A stretch of 64,000 bases of DNA from contig MARA01000037.1 in assembly GCA_001792895.1 (NCBI GenBank), positions 310,001 through 374,000 on the forward strand, given 5' to 3'. This stretch comes from Lentinus brumalis. Taxonomy: Eukaryota; Basidiomycota; Agaricomycetes; Polyporales; Polyporaceae. Both the position numbers and the translations under genes were made by a program. Below, one piece after another: positions 22,651 to 33,600 of this stretch. The first letter of the stretch is position 1. Every line of letters begins with the position of its first letter. The notes below the pieces were generated by a model. The model saw only the letters and a list, made by a program, of their open reading frames with translations. It was not told the DNA's origin and searched no databases.

Positions 22651-23333
22651 ATGTCCGACTCTACGCAGCCGAAATCGAAGGGGTTCGACATCTACATGTC
22701 AGGCTATCTCCTCACTCTTGACATGATCACCTACCTCTGCCTATACAAATATGGCGCCACCAAATCCATTGTCAAGGACATGGGTCCGCTCGACACCGCG
22801 TGCTATTACTTCAACCTTCGCAGCGTTATCGACGCTCCTACCCTCATATATATGCCGTACAAGGACAAGGCTCAAGGAGACAAGCTTGTCGATCGCTGGC
22901 TCCTTCCCGGCAAGGTCGTCTTCTTCCAACCCGGCACCACCCCACCCCCTCTTTCGTTCGACGAGGAGACCAGGGCCTATTTGAATACTTGGCTTCCGCG
23001 AGACCTCTTGCTTAAAGATGCATTCAAAGACCTCCGCTTCGTCAAGAGGCTCTGGCCTCGCGGTGAACGCCGTACGTATTCAGCTTCTGTCCAACCACAT
23101 CGACAGGCTGACGCCGCTCTTAGCGACTGGCATCGTCCTTCATTCGATACGCATGCTCAATGACAAATATCGTGAAAAGTTCCAGAAATCGCAACAAGCG
23201 TGGATTGACCTCGGCAAGAGTCGTGGTATTGTCGATAGAAAGCTCGTACGTCCTACTCATAAACTCCTCCGGTCTAACATGCTCATCTGGGTCACCATAG
23301 CCTCCAGCATTCCCTGTCGTATGGGCAATTTAG
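22651..23333 (+). CDS. lineage-specific protein of unknown function, tandem copy 1
   Basis: Three exons (22651-23071, 23124-23245, 23301-23333) give 191 residues with consistent phases. I do not recognise the family. The protein is soluble, with no signal peptide or clear membrane span. Aromatic-rich blocks include FDIYMSGYLLTLDM, MGPLDTACYYFNLRS, DRWLLPGKVVFF, LWPRGERR and a C-terminal PPAFPVVWAI. The same blocks, in the same order and with matching introns, occur in the broken copy at 24044-24730. This conservation is good evidence that the gene is real. No catalytic residues can be proposed. Confidence 0.82.
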
Positions 23334-24043
23334 CATCTCGTCCGTCATCAGCTGTGAGTCGTCTGTTGGTTCATAGTCTCGTCTACTCAACTACTTCTTC
23401 AGGTCGTGTACACTACTCATTCCCCATGACTTCACGCACTTCATAATGGTCTTCTGCATGTTTCACTGTTGTCGCTGCTTTGTGTACTTTGGACGGACTC
23501 ACATCATGGACACCCGATCTTGCGCATCATCATCAATCCTGCTTATTCAATGAGCTTGTACTACATACATATACAATTCCGTTCTATCTGTTTCGTCGAG
23601 GCACCACCGCTCTCCTACCATCCCTTGCGTTCACATCCATGGCTGCAGCGTTCGCGGAACACACAGTGCTGCAACAAGCAAACGCCGCCATCGTGGGCTC
23701 GCAGACGGACGGGCCGGCCGTCGGAAGATACAATAGAATTGGTGAGTTCCCGGGCCGGTACATACCTGGACCTGTCAGGTCGTACTGTCTGTCCGAGCCG
23801 CGCCGTCTGACAGTACTGTCACTGTAGAACATGAGCTTTGAAGCCGATCGAACGACGCAAAGGGCCACCATTTGATCTTGTCAACCAAACCCACCAGGCC
23901 CGAGGCGAGGCGCCGGAGCTCTCTTTCATCTTGCTTTCGACGACGACGACCCTCGTCTTGCGGGCCTCCTTTCGTCCGTCCTCCGCTCGCGCGCGCTTTG
24001 ACGACGTTCACGTCCGCAAAAAACGCGACTCCTACTACTTATC
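23334..24043. other. spacer between the tandem paralogs
   Basis: It holds the 3' region of copy 1 and the upstream region of copy 2. No gene is seen. Two short CT-rich runs precede the ATG at 24044. Confidence 0.45.
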
Positions 24044-24730
24044 ATGTCCGAGTCTGCGCAGCGGCCCAAGGCCCCGAAGAAGTTCGACATCTCTGTCTCG
24101 GGGTACTTCTTCAACGCCGACATGATTTCCCGCCTCTGGGTGCGCGTATACGGCGCCACCCCCACATTGTCGACAACATGGGTCCGCTCGACACCGCCAG
24201 TTACTACTTCGAGCGCCGCAGCGCTGTTGAGGCCCCACTCTTATCCGCGTACACTAATACAGGAACAAGAAAGGCGAGATTGATGCCCGTTGGCTCCTTC
24301 CCGGCAAGGCCGCTTTCTTCCGTCCGAGCACCAAGCCTCCCGATCTCCCGTACCACGACGCCGCCACCGAGGCTTACTTGGACACTTGGGCGCCCCGAAA
24401 AGTCTTCGACGATCATGTGTTCGACGATATATTCTACGCACAGATGCTCTGGCCTCGCGGTGAACGCCGTATGTGCCCAATTTTCTCGCTTTCACGTCCT
24501 CCAACTCACTGACTGTCTCTCCAGCGACCGGCGTCTCCCTCCAAGCGATACGGATGCGGAACGAACGGTACAAGGAGGAGCACCTGCGGTCCAAAGCAGC
24601 TTGGGCCAAGCTAACTGATTGTCCTGATGACGACATTTTATGTCCTACCTGTCTTTGACCTCCTCTGTTCTAACCTTTCCATCTGAGCGGACAATAGTCT
24701 CCTCCCTTCCCTGTCGAGTGGGCTATATAA
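24044..24730 (+). pseudogene. tandem copy 2 of the unknown gene, frameshifted
   Basis: It begins MSESAQRPKAPKKFDISVSG and matches copy 1 along its length: MGPLDTASYYFERRS, RWLLPGKAAFF, LWPRGERR, then after an intron the ATGVSLQAIRMRNERYK block, and after a second intron PPFPVEWAI with a stop at 24728-24730. Two frame breaks are visible. One is in a run of five C near 24157, where one more C would restore the frame. The other is near 24263. The second intron also has a weak donor (GTCCTA). Either the copy is decaying, or one or both breaks are base-calling errors in the assembly. Function is unknown. Confidence 0.75.
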
Positions 24731-24740
24731 GCCCATGGGG

Positions 24741-25110
24741 GCACGAGCTCGCCGGCGGACGAGAGCTCGGGTGCGTCGATCGGTTTTGGGCTGTCGGAGT
24801 GGAACCAGGTCGTGGACGGTCGTGTAACGTCCTGACAGTTTCATTGTTCGTCTCTGGTCGCACAGACCTCCCGCAGTGGCCACGGAGGGGCGAGGGTGTG
24901 GTCCCAAACGTCACGCCGGTCTTTCGGGCAGACGTGGGGGAAGAAATCAAATCGCGGAAGGACAATGTTCGACCTATCTGGTTTTGTGCCACCAAAATAC
25001 TTCACGACTACGGTCGTTCGTCGGCGGTACAGCAGCTTACAATCAACCGGCATGCGCTCCGCTCGTTGCATGCTTTACGTGCACATGTATCGACTCACTC
25101 ACTGCGACAT
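24741..25110 (+). repeat. degraded copy of the 3' end of the Zn2Cys6 gene
   Basis: The stretch GGGCACGAGCTCGC.., GCGGACGAGAGCTCG, GGTGCGTCGAT.GG.TTTGGGC, TGTCGGAGTGGAACCAG and CGTCCTGACAG corresponds closely to 16983-17102, the last coding bases of the regulator. Weaker matches continue into its 3' flank: GACATGGGGAAGAA with GACGTGGGGGAAGAA, and GGTTTTGTG with GGTTTTGTG. The orientation is the same. It is a fragment with no start and no long frame, lying directly after the stop of tandem copy 2, about 7.8 kb from its source. Confidence 0.8.
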
Positions 25111-25350
25111 CATACGTGCTCTCCGTGGATACTGGTCTGTGTCTTGCATTAACATTCCTCACCTGAGTCGTGGGCTGGTTTTACGGGGAAATGATATGCA
25201 GGACATGTTCCGCGCAGTCACCTGCCGTCCGCGAGATGTCCCGTTCTGGGGCTCAGACTGCTGGTGGTGGTTGTTGTCTTATGTATACAGACAATGCGTT
25301 GTACGCTGATTTCTACACAAGCAATCGAAGCAGCACTCGATATGATGGCA

Positions 25351-26202
25351 TTAGTGCAGAGGATGGCACGTCCCATTGACCCTCGCACACCCTGCAGGGC
25401 ATGGAGCGTCCGGGTTAAACTGCCAGAAGAACAGCCGGTCCGTCTCGTTCGTCAGCACCCCTCCCAGCAGCCTCGCCTGGTTCGGCAAGTCGAATGACTG
25501 CCTGAATATCTCGATAGACGGGACCCGGATTTGGCCCCAGCCCTGCTGAATGAGGGCTTCTATGCTCGTTCCGTAGATGTACTCGCGGAAACCGGTCCAT
25601 CGAATCGCGGAGGCGCACTGGAAGATGGGCGGAGTTGAGTGTAGTCCCGGCGGGACCATGGCTAGGCAACGAAACTGACCATGGGGCAGCTCTCGGCGTT
25701 TGTATACAGACTCAGCTGGCTGAATGCCGCTTGTGCCTGGCTCGGGGTGAACTTGAACGGACCCGCGGGGTCCGTCATGATTTTCGTGCAGTTCTGTATT
25801 GCCACCATCTCTCCTGGGAAGCAGCACAAGACACGCACACGCCGTCAGCTAGAGCGTTCACGTACTTGTGCCTTGAACAGTGCATAGAGGCTACGCACCG
25901 TGCAGTGTGGGGTTACCCGTCTGCCGCCCGGAGTTGACCCCGAGGCACACGAGCTCTCCCAAGCCGAGTGCGGTGTGGTTGACGATGACGCTCGCGAACG
26001 CGCTGAAGGTGCACGGGGAGACGAGCTCTGCGACAGCAGCGTTTGCGTGGCGTATCCAGAAGGCGCGTGTGCTGGACGGGATGCTGTTGATAGACAGCGT
26101 CGAACCTCCGATCACGTCTTGGATTGTGTCTTGTGCGGACGCGGAGACACAGGCTGGGACGCCGAGCAAGAGCAGCCCTGCAGGGAATATGGCACGCAGC
26201 AT
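25351..26202 (-). CDS. predicted secreted cytidine/guanine deaminase-fold protein
   Basis: Three exons on the minus strand (26202-25899, 25813-25680, 25617-25351) give 234 residues, phases consistent. The start at 26202 gives a clear signal peptide, MLRAIFPAGLLLLGVPACVSA. Splicing brings together the zinc-deaminase signature: HGEMVAIQNCT, giving the His ligand and the catalytic Glu, and SCPMCASAIRW, giving the two Cys ligands (a variant of PCxxC). The known family hydrolyses amino groups on bases or nucleosides, with CMP/dCMP and guanine deaminases as relatives. Three NxT/NxS sites and several extra Cys fit a secreted protein. The substrate is unknown. An extracellular deaminase of this fold is unusual, since relatives are mostly cytosolic. 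The deaminase assignment rests on the two motifs and their spacing. Confidence 0.83.
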
Positions 26203-26836
26203 CGCGTCGGGGCTGTCGCTGGTACTCTCGACTTCTGCAGGTGGGAGCGAAGGTGGGTTACGAAGGAGCTCGCGTTCGCCATTATGAGCGGTCCAGCAGC
26301 TCCCGTAGCGTCCTGGAATACGCATAGGGCTGGCCGCTGAGATGCGGACGCTGTTAGATGTTACGGAACACCGATGTCAGCGATGTCAGTGTGACTGATT
26401 CCGACGCCTGTACCTGTCGTGCCGTCGTGCCTTGTTTTCACGGACAATGCTGCTGCCGCGAACCAACACGGCGGGTGCATACAGGAAGTTCCCAAGGGCG
26501 CATTGAAGAAGCACAGTCAACCGTCCGGCATGCCTCGGAGAGAAGCGCTAATGGGAACGCGATGGAGGCCAAAGGACTTCGTGGCAATGGGATGGACGTC
26601 CAGCGCCGTCCTACCAGCGAGGTGCATCCTGATGATACCTATACGAAGACATCAGCGGAGCGAGTACTCATATCGCGTGGTAAGAAAACATCGTTTGAGG
26701 ACTCACCATTATGCCCCGTGCTCGACACCGCAAGCCGAGACCGTTGCTTTGGTGGATTACGTTACAAAAGAACTCTCGTTGACTCTCTATACGATACACG
26801 CGTACATACCTATGCAGTCTTCTCTCTTACCTCCCC
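26203..26836. other. spacer upstream of the deaminase gene
   Basis: It contains the deaminase promoter and the 3' region of the aldo/keto reductase gene, both on the minus strand. No gene is supported. Confidence 0.45.
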
Positions 26837-28320
26837 TTACTTCTGGAGCTCCGGTGGCGGGGAGGCCCACGACCAACCCAACCCATCGCCAAACAAGCCA
26901 GAAACCTTCTCTTCCAACGCCACCCGCCGTTCCCTATCCTTGCCTTCCTTGACGGCATTAAGTTCGGCGCCCTTCCGGCCAATCCCTACCGCGAGGTTCG
27001 CCTTGACGGCACGCCACGCCCGCACGCTCTCGTGCACCTCCTCAGGATTGCTCAGCCCGACGACGACCGGCATGTCAAGTTCGGCGCCCTTCCGGTAGCC
27101 AAACCCTACTGCGAGGTTCGGGAGTCCTCCAGGCCACTGCTCGTCTTCACAGAGCTTCGCCGCCTTCTGGGCCGCCTCCTTCAGCTCAGGGGAGGCGGGG
27201 TGCCATGACGGCGGATTGGGCGTGAGAAGGCCCATGTTGAGCGGGGATGCAGTGAGGAGCTGCCCGACCTTGGCGCGCTCGCGGAACGCTGGGGCGTACG
27301 TGGCGAACGCGCTGTTCTGCAGAGAGATGTGGCAGTACGAGAGCAGGACGTCGAGCGGCTTAGATGTAGTGTGCTGCACAAGGGTGGCGATCCGGAGAAG
27401 CGTCGGGAGCGGGTATGCTGCATGATTGCGCGTGAGTAGAGGCGAACGCATGGGCGAGAAGTTCACCCACCAGAGATCCCGACGTGCTTGATCTTCCCCT
27501 CCGCTTGCAGCTTGCGGAGCTCTGCAACGGCGGCGAGAACCTTCTCATCGCCTTCGCCCCAGATCTTCCCTTCCTGGCCGGGAGCGAGTCCGTATTCGGC
27601 GGCCTTCTCCTTGTCCGCGAGGATCTCCTCGGGTTTCGCTGGGGCGATGGGACCCACAGGCGTACATACGAACTCTACGTCGTGCACATACACAGTGTCG
27701 AGATAGGTGGTATGAAGGCGCTCAAGGCTGCGTTCGATACTCTTCCGGATCGTCGCCGGCGAGTAGTCAAACTCAGACTGCAGAAGGCCATACCGGCCGA
27801 CCTTGGTCATCTAGAACGCAAGCGATGATCTTTGGTTATCGAGCGACACAGGATTGGAGGATGACGACGTACGAGTTGATAAGACGATCGAGGGAACAGC
27901 GGCTCCAGCTCCTTCAGTGCGGTGCCCAGCACGATCTCGGATGGTCCGTAGTACGCCGACGTATCGAAAGCACGGATGCCATAGCTAGGGGCACAGTGAG
28001 CACCGATGATCATCACTTGAGAAATCGATGGATGAGGCGCACCGCAGGGCCAGCCGGACAGTGCGAATTGGCACATCACTTGCTAGCAGATCTTCGGAGT
28101 TATAGTAGTTGGAGAACGTCGCTGCTCCAAACACGATCTCGGGCAATGCCAAGGGCCCGATACTGGACTATCTGGCCATCAGTAGTGTGAAACCATATGT
28201 TAGTCGCGCGGGACGCACCAACGGGATACCCTCAACGGGCGCATCTTCCTCGGTGTCTAGGATATCCTCGAGCAGTGGTACCGAGAAGACCGGCTGCACT
28301 GAGTCAAGCTTGACGACCAT
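26837..28320 (-). CDS. aldo/keto reductase, D-arabinose/L-galactose dehydrogenase-like
   Basis: NAD(P)-dependent oxidoreductase of the AKR superfamily. Five exons on the minus strand (28320-28219, 28167-28043, 27984-27873, 27810-27471, 27417-26837) give 419 residues. The N-terminal block PEIVFGAATFSNYYN and the catalytic tetrad are visible: Asp83 and Tyr88 in AFDTSAYYG, Lys116 in MTKVGRYG, His156 in YVHDVEF. DFSPATIRKS-like and IKHVGIS blocks follow. This order resembles yeast Ara2 and plant L-galactose dehydrogenase, which oxidise D-arabinose or L-galactose in ascorbate-type pathways. That substrate is an inference. Near the C-terminus a peptide is repeated: NLAVGFGYRKGAEL and, about 45 residues on, NLAVGIGRKGAEL, with matching DNA. 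This looks like a small internal duplication. Confidence 0.92.
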
Positions 28321-28673
28321 CCTGTATTTCTTTCTCTCGCTGGTGGTGGTGGTGGTATCGATGCAGGTGTAGAACGCCGGGGGTCGCGTAAGTAGATGGG
28401 CTTCTTTCTCTGCTGGCTTTATACTCCGCCGATCCCCAACTGGGCGATGTCATCATCCCGATTCTCACCAAACGCAGCAGTCACGTTACAATTTCTCGCC
28501 CCGGACGCGCAGGAGCGATGAGGCGGACAGGCGGGCAACGAGCGGGGCGGGCGGGTACGGTAGGAAGCAAGGAAGACGTGGGATTGGGCGCACGAAGTTT
28601 AGTACAAGAGGCGTGTTATGCGACATTCTCCAGATGCGGCTCCGACACAAACTCTCCCGCACTAACAGACACC

Positions 28674-29188
28674 TCAGAGCCTCTTCCGCTCCCAGCTGAA
28701 TCAGCGCACAACGCGATAGAACATCGTCAGTCACCACACGCCCACGAGCAGATGAGGGCAGAGGAAACGTACTTCTTCTCGAAGTGCTGGTTGACGGTGA
28801 GGAGCTTGGTGTTCTCATCGGGCTTGATGTCGTTCCAGGGGGTCGGGTTGTCCTTAGTCCAGACAACTGCACACATTGTTAGGCCGGCTTGCCTCCGCGC
28901 GACCATAGAGGGAAGACGCACCGTGAGGACCGCGCGCGAGGCGAGTCAAGTACCAGGTACCACCCGCCACGACAACGCCAACAATAGCATAGCTACGCAG
29001 CAATGAGACCCTCGACTCGCCAGTATGGAACGTTAGCATGCATGGATGCTTGACTCACATAGGGATTGCCTGGAGACGGATGTCGAACCACGGCCGGGTC
29101 AAAACTCAACGCGCACAGCGCAACGATAACCACAAACCTCGACGGCAAACCAGTGCTTCATGAACGCGCCCCTGCGGAGGTTCGACAT
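28674..29188 (-). CDS. B12D/NDUFA4-like (MLRQ) respiratory subunit
   Basis: Small mitochondrial inner-membrane protein of 82 residues. Exons (minus strand): 29188-29138, 29069-29059, 28992-28922, 28866-28773, 28695-28674. The second exon is 11 bases and encodes only AIP plus part of the next codon. One membrane span (YAIVGVVVAGGTWYLTRLA) is followed by the family's VVWTKDNPTPWNDIKPDENT and a KLLTVNQHFEKNWERKRL tail. The NPTPWN and KL.TVN pattern is that of NDUFA4 and the fungal MLRQ subunit, linked to complex I or complex IV. The length fits. There is no separate presequence, as is usual for this family. Confidence 0.9.
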
Positions 29189-30656
29189 CTTGTGCGACAG
29201 CGAAGACGGAGGATAGGAAAGCGGAAGGAGTTGAACGTTGCGGTCACGATGCTCGGCGTCCTCGCCATCGCCTGGCTTTTCGACTTCTCCCGACCGGGCG
29301 TCATTATTCCCACGGGCCGGCGCCGATGCGCCTGGCCGTCGTCTCGCCCAGCCCAGTCATCGTCCTTCCATCGCCTGTCTGCAAGAATGTATCGCAGATG
29401 CAAGTGTGCTAGTATAGCAATCGGAGATACTAGCTTGCTCAGAAGCTACTGCGATGTACTGTGCGGTTTGTGGTGTAAGTTCTGTCAGAGCTAGCGCTGC
29501 ACGCGAACTGCAGGAGACATCGAACTACGGACTATGGTCTGAACATCCTACACATCTTTCCCACAACGCTACTACTTGCCGACGTCGTAGAGCCCGGGGT
29601 TACGTGCAAAGCCGCGTAGTTTCCGAGGTGTCGTCCAAATGTATCGCACCGCCGTGACGGAAACGTAGAGTGGCTGTGGACGGGTCTTCGACACGGTCTG
29701 TCAACGAATATAAAGATGCCCAGATCGTGGCCGATGAGGCTTGAAGAGTCAGCCTCGTTGTGACACAGTGAAGGTCTCACTGGCACTGCTGATCTCCTGG
29801 CAGAGTAGGATGGGACACCGTTGGCCCTACTAAGTTCGCCCCCCAGTTCGAGGCTCCTCACATGAAGCCTCTGGGGCAGCCTGCTGAAGAGGTTCTCCCG
29901 CACTTGCCACTTCTCATTGCCACCGCAGACCAACGAAGAACATCAAGGTTCAATTCGGTCTACGGGAACCCCTTGCGATGTGACAAGTCGTACTGTTACC
30001 ATGTAAATGGTGCAGCGTTCGCCAGATGCATTTCATCGAGACCCGAGAGCCACCTGTCTGGAAGCACACATTCAGAGTTCGACAACAGGGTCTGGAGCCA
30101 GAAAGACCACTCACACCTGGGCACGACTCAGAAGCACCCCGCAATGCACGCCCTACAGACCTCCGACCCGTACGGAGAAACCCCCATACCTGTTCCTCGA
30201 CATGCGGTTGCAAGCGAGATCAGTTGAAACGCGTACCGGCACCGTGAAGTCTCCACGCCGCTGGCTCATCGCCTGCCAGATGCAATCGCATATTGAGCCA
30301 CCGCTACGGACACGCGGCTCGAAGTACGTACCTCAGACGGTCCCGGACGAACTCGCACCGTTGTAGATTTTCCTGGTGGCCCTATCTCGCTGGGTCCACT
30401 CACCCTGAACGCGTCTGCCGTCCGTTCTGTCAACTTGCCTCCGTGCCTCGACCTCAGTCACGCTTCGAACTGGACTGACGGTCCCACTTGCACCGCGCTG
30501 ATCCCAGGAGCTGCAGGGTCAGGCAGAAGAGAGGAAGAGAAAGAAGATGGAATTGCGACAACAAGCAACGGCAGCACAGCGATGAGAGTACAGCAAGAAC
30601 GTCCAACGTCACGATCAGCACACGACCAGTGGGGCAGCACAGCGGGGATGGGCCCA
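29189..30656. other. 1.5 kb spacer, no supported gene
   Basis: It lies between the start of the B12D gene and the 3' end of the nucleoporin gene, both on the minus strand. Open frames on either strand are short and unlike known families. A TATAAAGA string is at 29709 on the plus strand, but no convincing gene follows it. Confidence 0.45.
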
Positions 30657-33600
30657 CTACGCAGAGGCCTGACTGGATTTTTGCACCCGCTTCATTCGGC
30701 TCGCAATCTCCGTCCGTAGCTCGCCCAAGAGGACCCGCCCGCGCGGAGATAGATCCGTCTGCGAGTCCGCTGCGACGAGCACCTGGTCGATGAGCGTGTA
30801 CGGCAGCCATGTCGCCGCGGCCGTCTTTGACAGCTCGTCCGTGAGGCGCGCATCGCTCTGCGAATGGTCGAATTATCGGCAAGGGAGGCGAGAAGAAGAG
30901 AAGCGGACGGGAGAAGCGGGAGTCGGGGCAGCAATGAGACAGAGTTCAGAAGCACGAAGACCAGCACGAACGGACGGTGCACTCACCCTGCGCATCATCG
31001 ATAGCGTGTGGTCCACTGCAGCCTCCAGCACCTCGTATCGCAGGCACGTACGGATGAGGTACTCCGGGTGATGCTCCTAAGTCGGCGTGTCAACGTTCGC
31101 ATGAGTACTCAGATGTTCCGTATTGCGCCTGGAAGCATCAACTCACCTCAAGTGTATGGATCAGCCACGGTGGTGGGGGCGATGTCCTATCGAAGCTCAT
31201 GATCGTCTCCAGCGCGACCTTGGTATACCGGTAGTCCGTCTGGGGCCCATCGTGCCGCTCGAGGGACTGCCGCAGATACCGCCAGCCCTTCTCGGCCGGG
31301 GTCCCGGGCCACGACGAGATTTTGTCCGTCAGGAGCCAATCAGACGTGTCCTCGCTCCTGCAGAAACAAAACATGAGCACCCGCTGCACGTCCCCATGAC
31401 CCCGCGGCAGATAACGGGGGTTGACAGCAGGAATGGACTTACATGACGGAGTCTGGATGTCTCGACAGCCTGAGACACCGGCCAGTGAGGTGCCCAAAGA
31501 GATCGGACATGTCTACATCGAGGCTGCGCGCAGTCGCCATTGCGGTGTTGAAGCGGTTCGCCTGGGCCAGACGTAACACGATTGAGGGCGGAGGTAGCGC
31601 AAATTCTAGAGGCCCATCAGTCAGGCAATGAGGTGATGCAATGGATGCATTGCGCATGAGAAACACGAAATCAACGGTCGGAGGCCGGAAGCGGAGAGAA
31701 CGCACCACCAGCCGACAACAACGTGGGGTCCCTCCGGACGAGCTCGACCCGCGCAGACAGTAACGTGTACTCGTACTGCATGTCTTTCAGTTCCACGACC
31801 TCAGAGTCACGCTTGCCCAGAGCGTATTTGTCCTCCGGGATGTGTTTGGTCAATCTGCGGCGCTTGCGAGGCTGTAACGCGGTAGCTGGATGAGTAACAC
31901 TTCCTTTCCCAAATTCTCCTAACTCACTTCGTGCCCCGTTTCAGCAGTGATGGGAAGCGTTATCCACTGGCTTTTCGGGTCCACAAGCGCAAGCGAATTC
32001 ATCGCAACGACGTAAGCTTCGAGCTGCAGCTCAGCAAGCTCGGCGAAGGCAGACGCATCGCCCATGATGGCCGCGAGCTTCCTCGCCCGCTGGTACATCG
32101 TCAACGCAGCTACCCAACCGTTAACACCGCCGAACACACCGCTAAATGGAGCAAGGCAGACTCACCATTCCGATAATCACCCCTGGAGACATACCACGTG
32201 TAGAGGATCCTCGAGTAGAACGGTCGGATCCGTGGGTCCGCGTTCCGGGCCTTGAACGCGAGCGCATCCTCGACCTCGTCGGCAAGTCCGGCGAAGTTGA
32301 GCGCCATCAGCCTGTCCACGGCGTTCTCCTCGCACATCCGGTAGAGCAGCTGACTTATACAGTCCCTCTTTCTGGAGAACCCGCGTCAGCAGCTGTAGCG
32401 AAGAGAACGAGTTGCCTCAACATACAATCTCTCATGGGGCGCGGATATGAGGGCAGTGTACGCATCCTCGTACTGCCCAAGATCGGTCAACCCCTTTATC
32501 ACATTGTGCCACAAGGTCGTCGTGTCGAGCCCAGGCTCCGCGCAGGAGAGCGCGAGCTGCGTGAAGAACACGTCGTGGTAGGTACTCAGAGCGGCTCTGA
32601 ACAGATCGGCGACGTGCAGATAGAAATCGAACTGCGTGGCAAAGAGGCCTTCGCCTGGAAGCACGACCGCGAACGCTTCCTGATCGTCGATCGACATTGC
32701 AGAGTGCGGGCCTGAGCGATACAAGGAGGCAAGATGCATGAAGGGTCAGCCGGATCGTATATGGAGTAAGAAGCCTGGGCTCACCGAAGCTGCCTGCTAA
32801 GATCTCCATCGCGGAGGAGGCATCGTCGTATCGGCCCTCGTCTAACCACAATCGGCCTAATACGTACGTCACGCCCGGTGTACGCGGGAACCATGAGAGA
32901 ACCTCCCGTGCGACTTCGCGATAACCCAGGGCACGCAGCCTCTCGCAGAAGAGGATCTCTTGGCGGGTCGCGTGAGCAGGGGACAACGACTGCAGCAGGC
33001 CTGTAGCATCCAGGAAACGGTGGGCGGCGACGGGGAGTCCAGCAGAATGGCCGTACAGGGTCGCTAGGCGGTGCACAAGTGAATAAGTCGGTTGGAATCT
33101 GGCCCCACGGCTAGCGGAAACGTGCATGTTGCGCAGCTTTGCCACTACATCGTCGTCAGCTCCGGGGGCGCCCAGCGCTGTTTGAACTGACGGAGTCGCG
33201 TTGTCTCCAGCGGGCTGCCGCGCCACGAAGCGGAGCATTGCGACCCCGCGAAAGACGACAAAGATCTCAGACAACAGTCCGGGGTCCCACTGTGGGAGGT
33301 CGTTGGCGACGAAGAAGAGGAGAGTGACAAGGGCAAGCGCAATGTCGTAACGCGCGTGGACGGTGGTGGTGACGTACGAAGCAGTGAGGGCCTTCGACCA
33401 CTCAGGGCTGATGGGTCGCGAAAGGAGCTCTCCGTCGTCTTCTTCGCTCTTCACCTCCTTGTCGAACCCTCCGATGATATCGAGGACGTACCGCGCCCTC
33501 TCCTGGACCTTCCCGAGCTTTTCCAACCGCGCCGTGAGCCACAGCCCCAGAGCTTCATCGACCTCTTCATTCATAAAGAGCGCTCCAGCTTGATCCTGGA

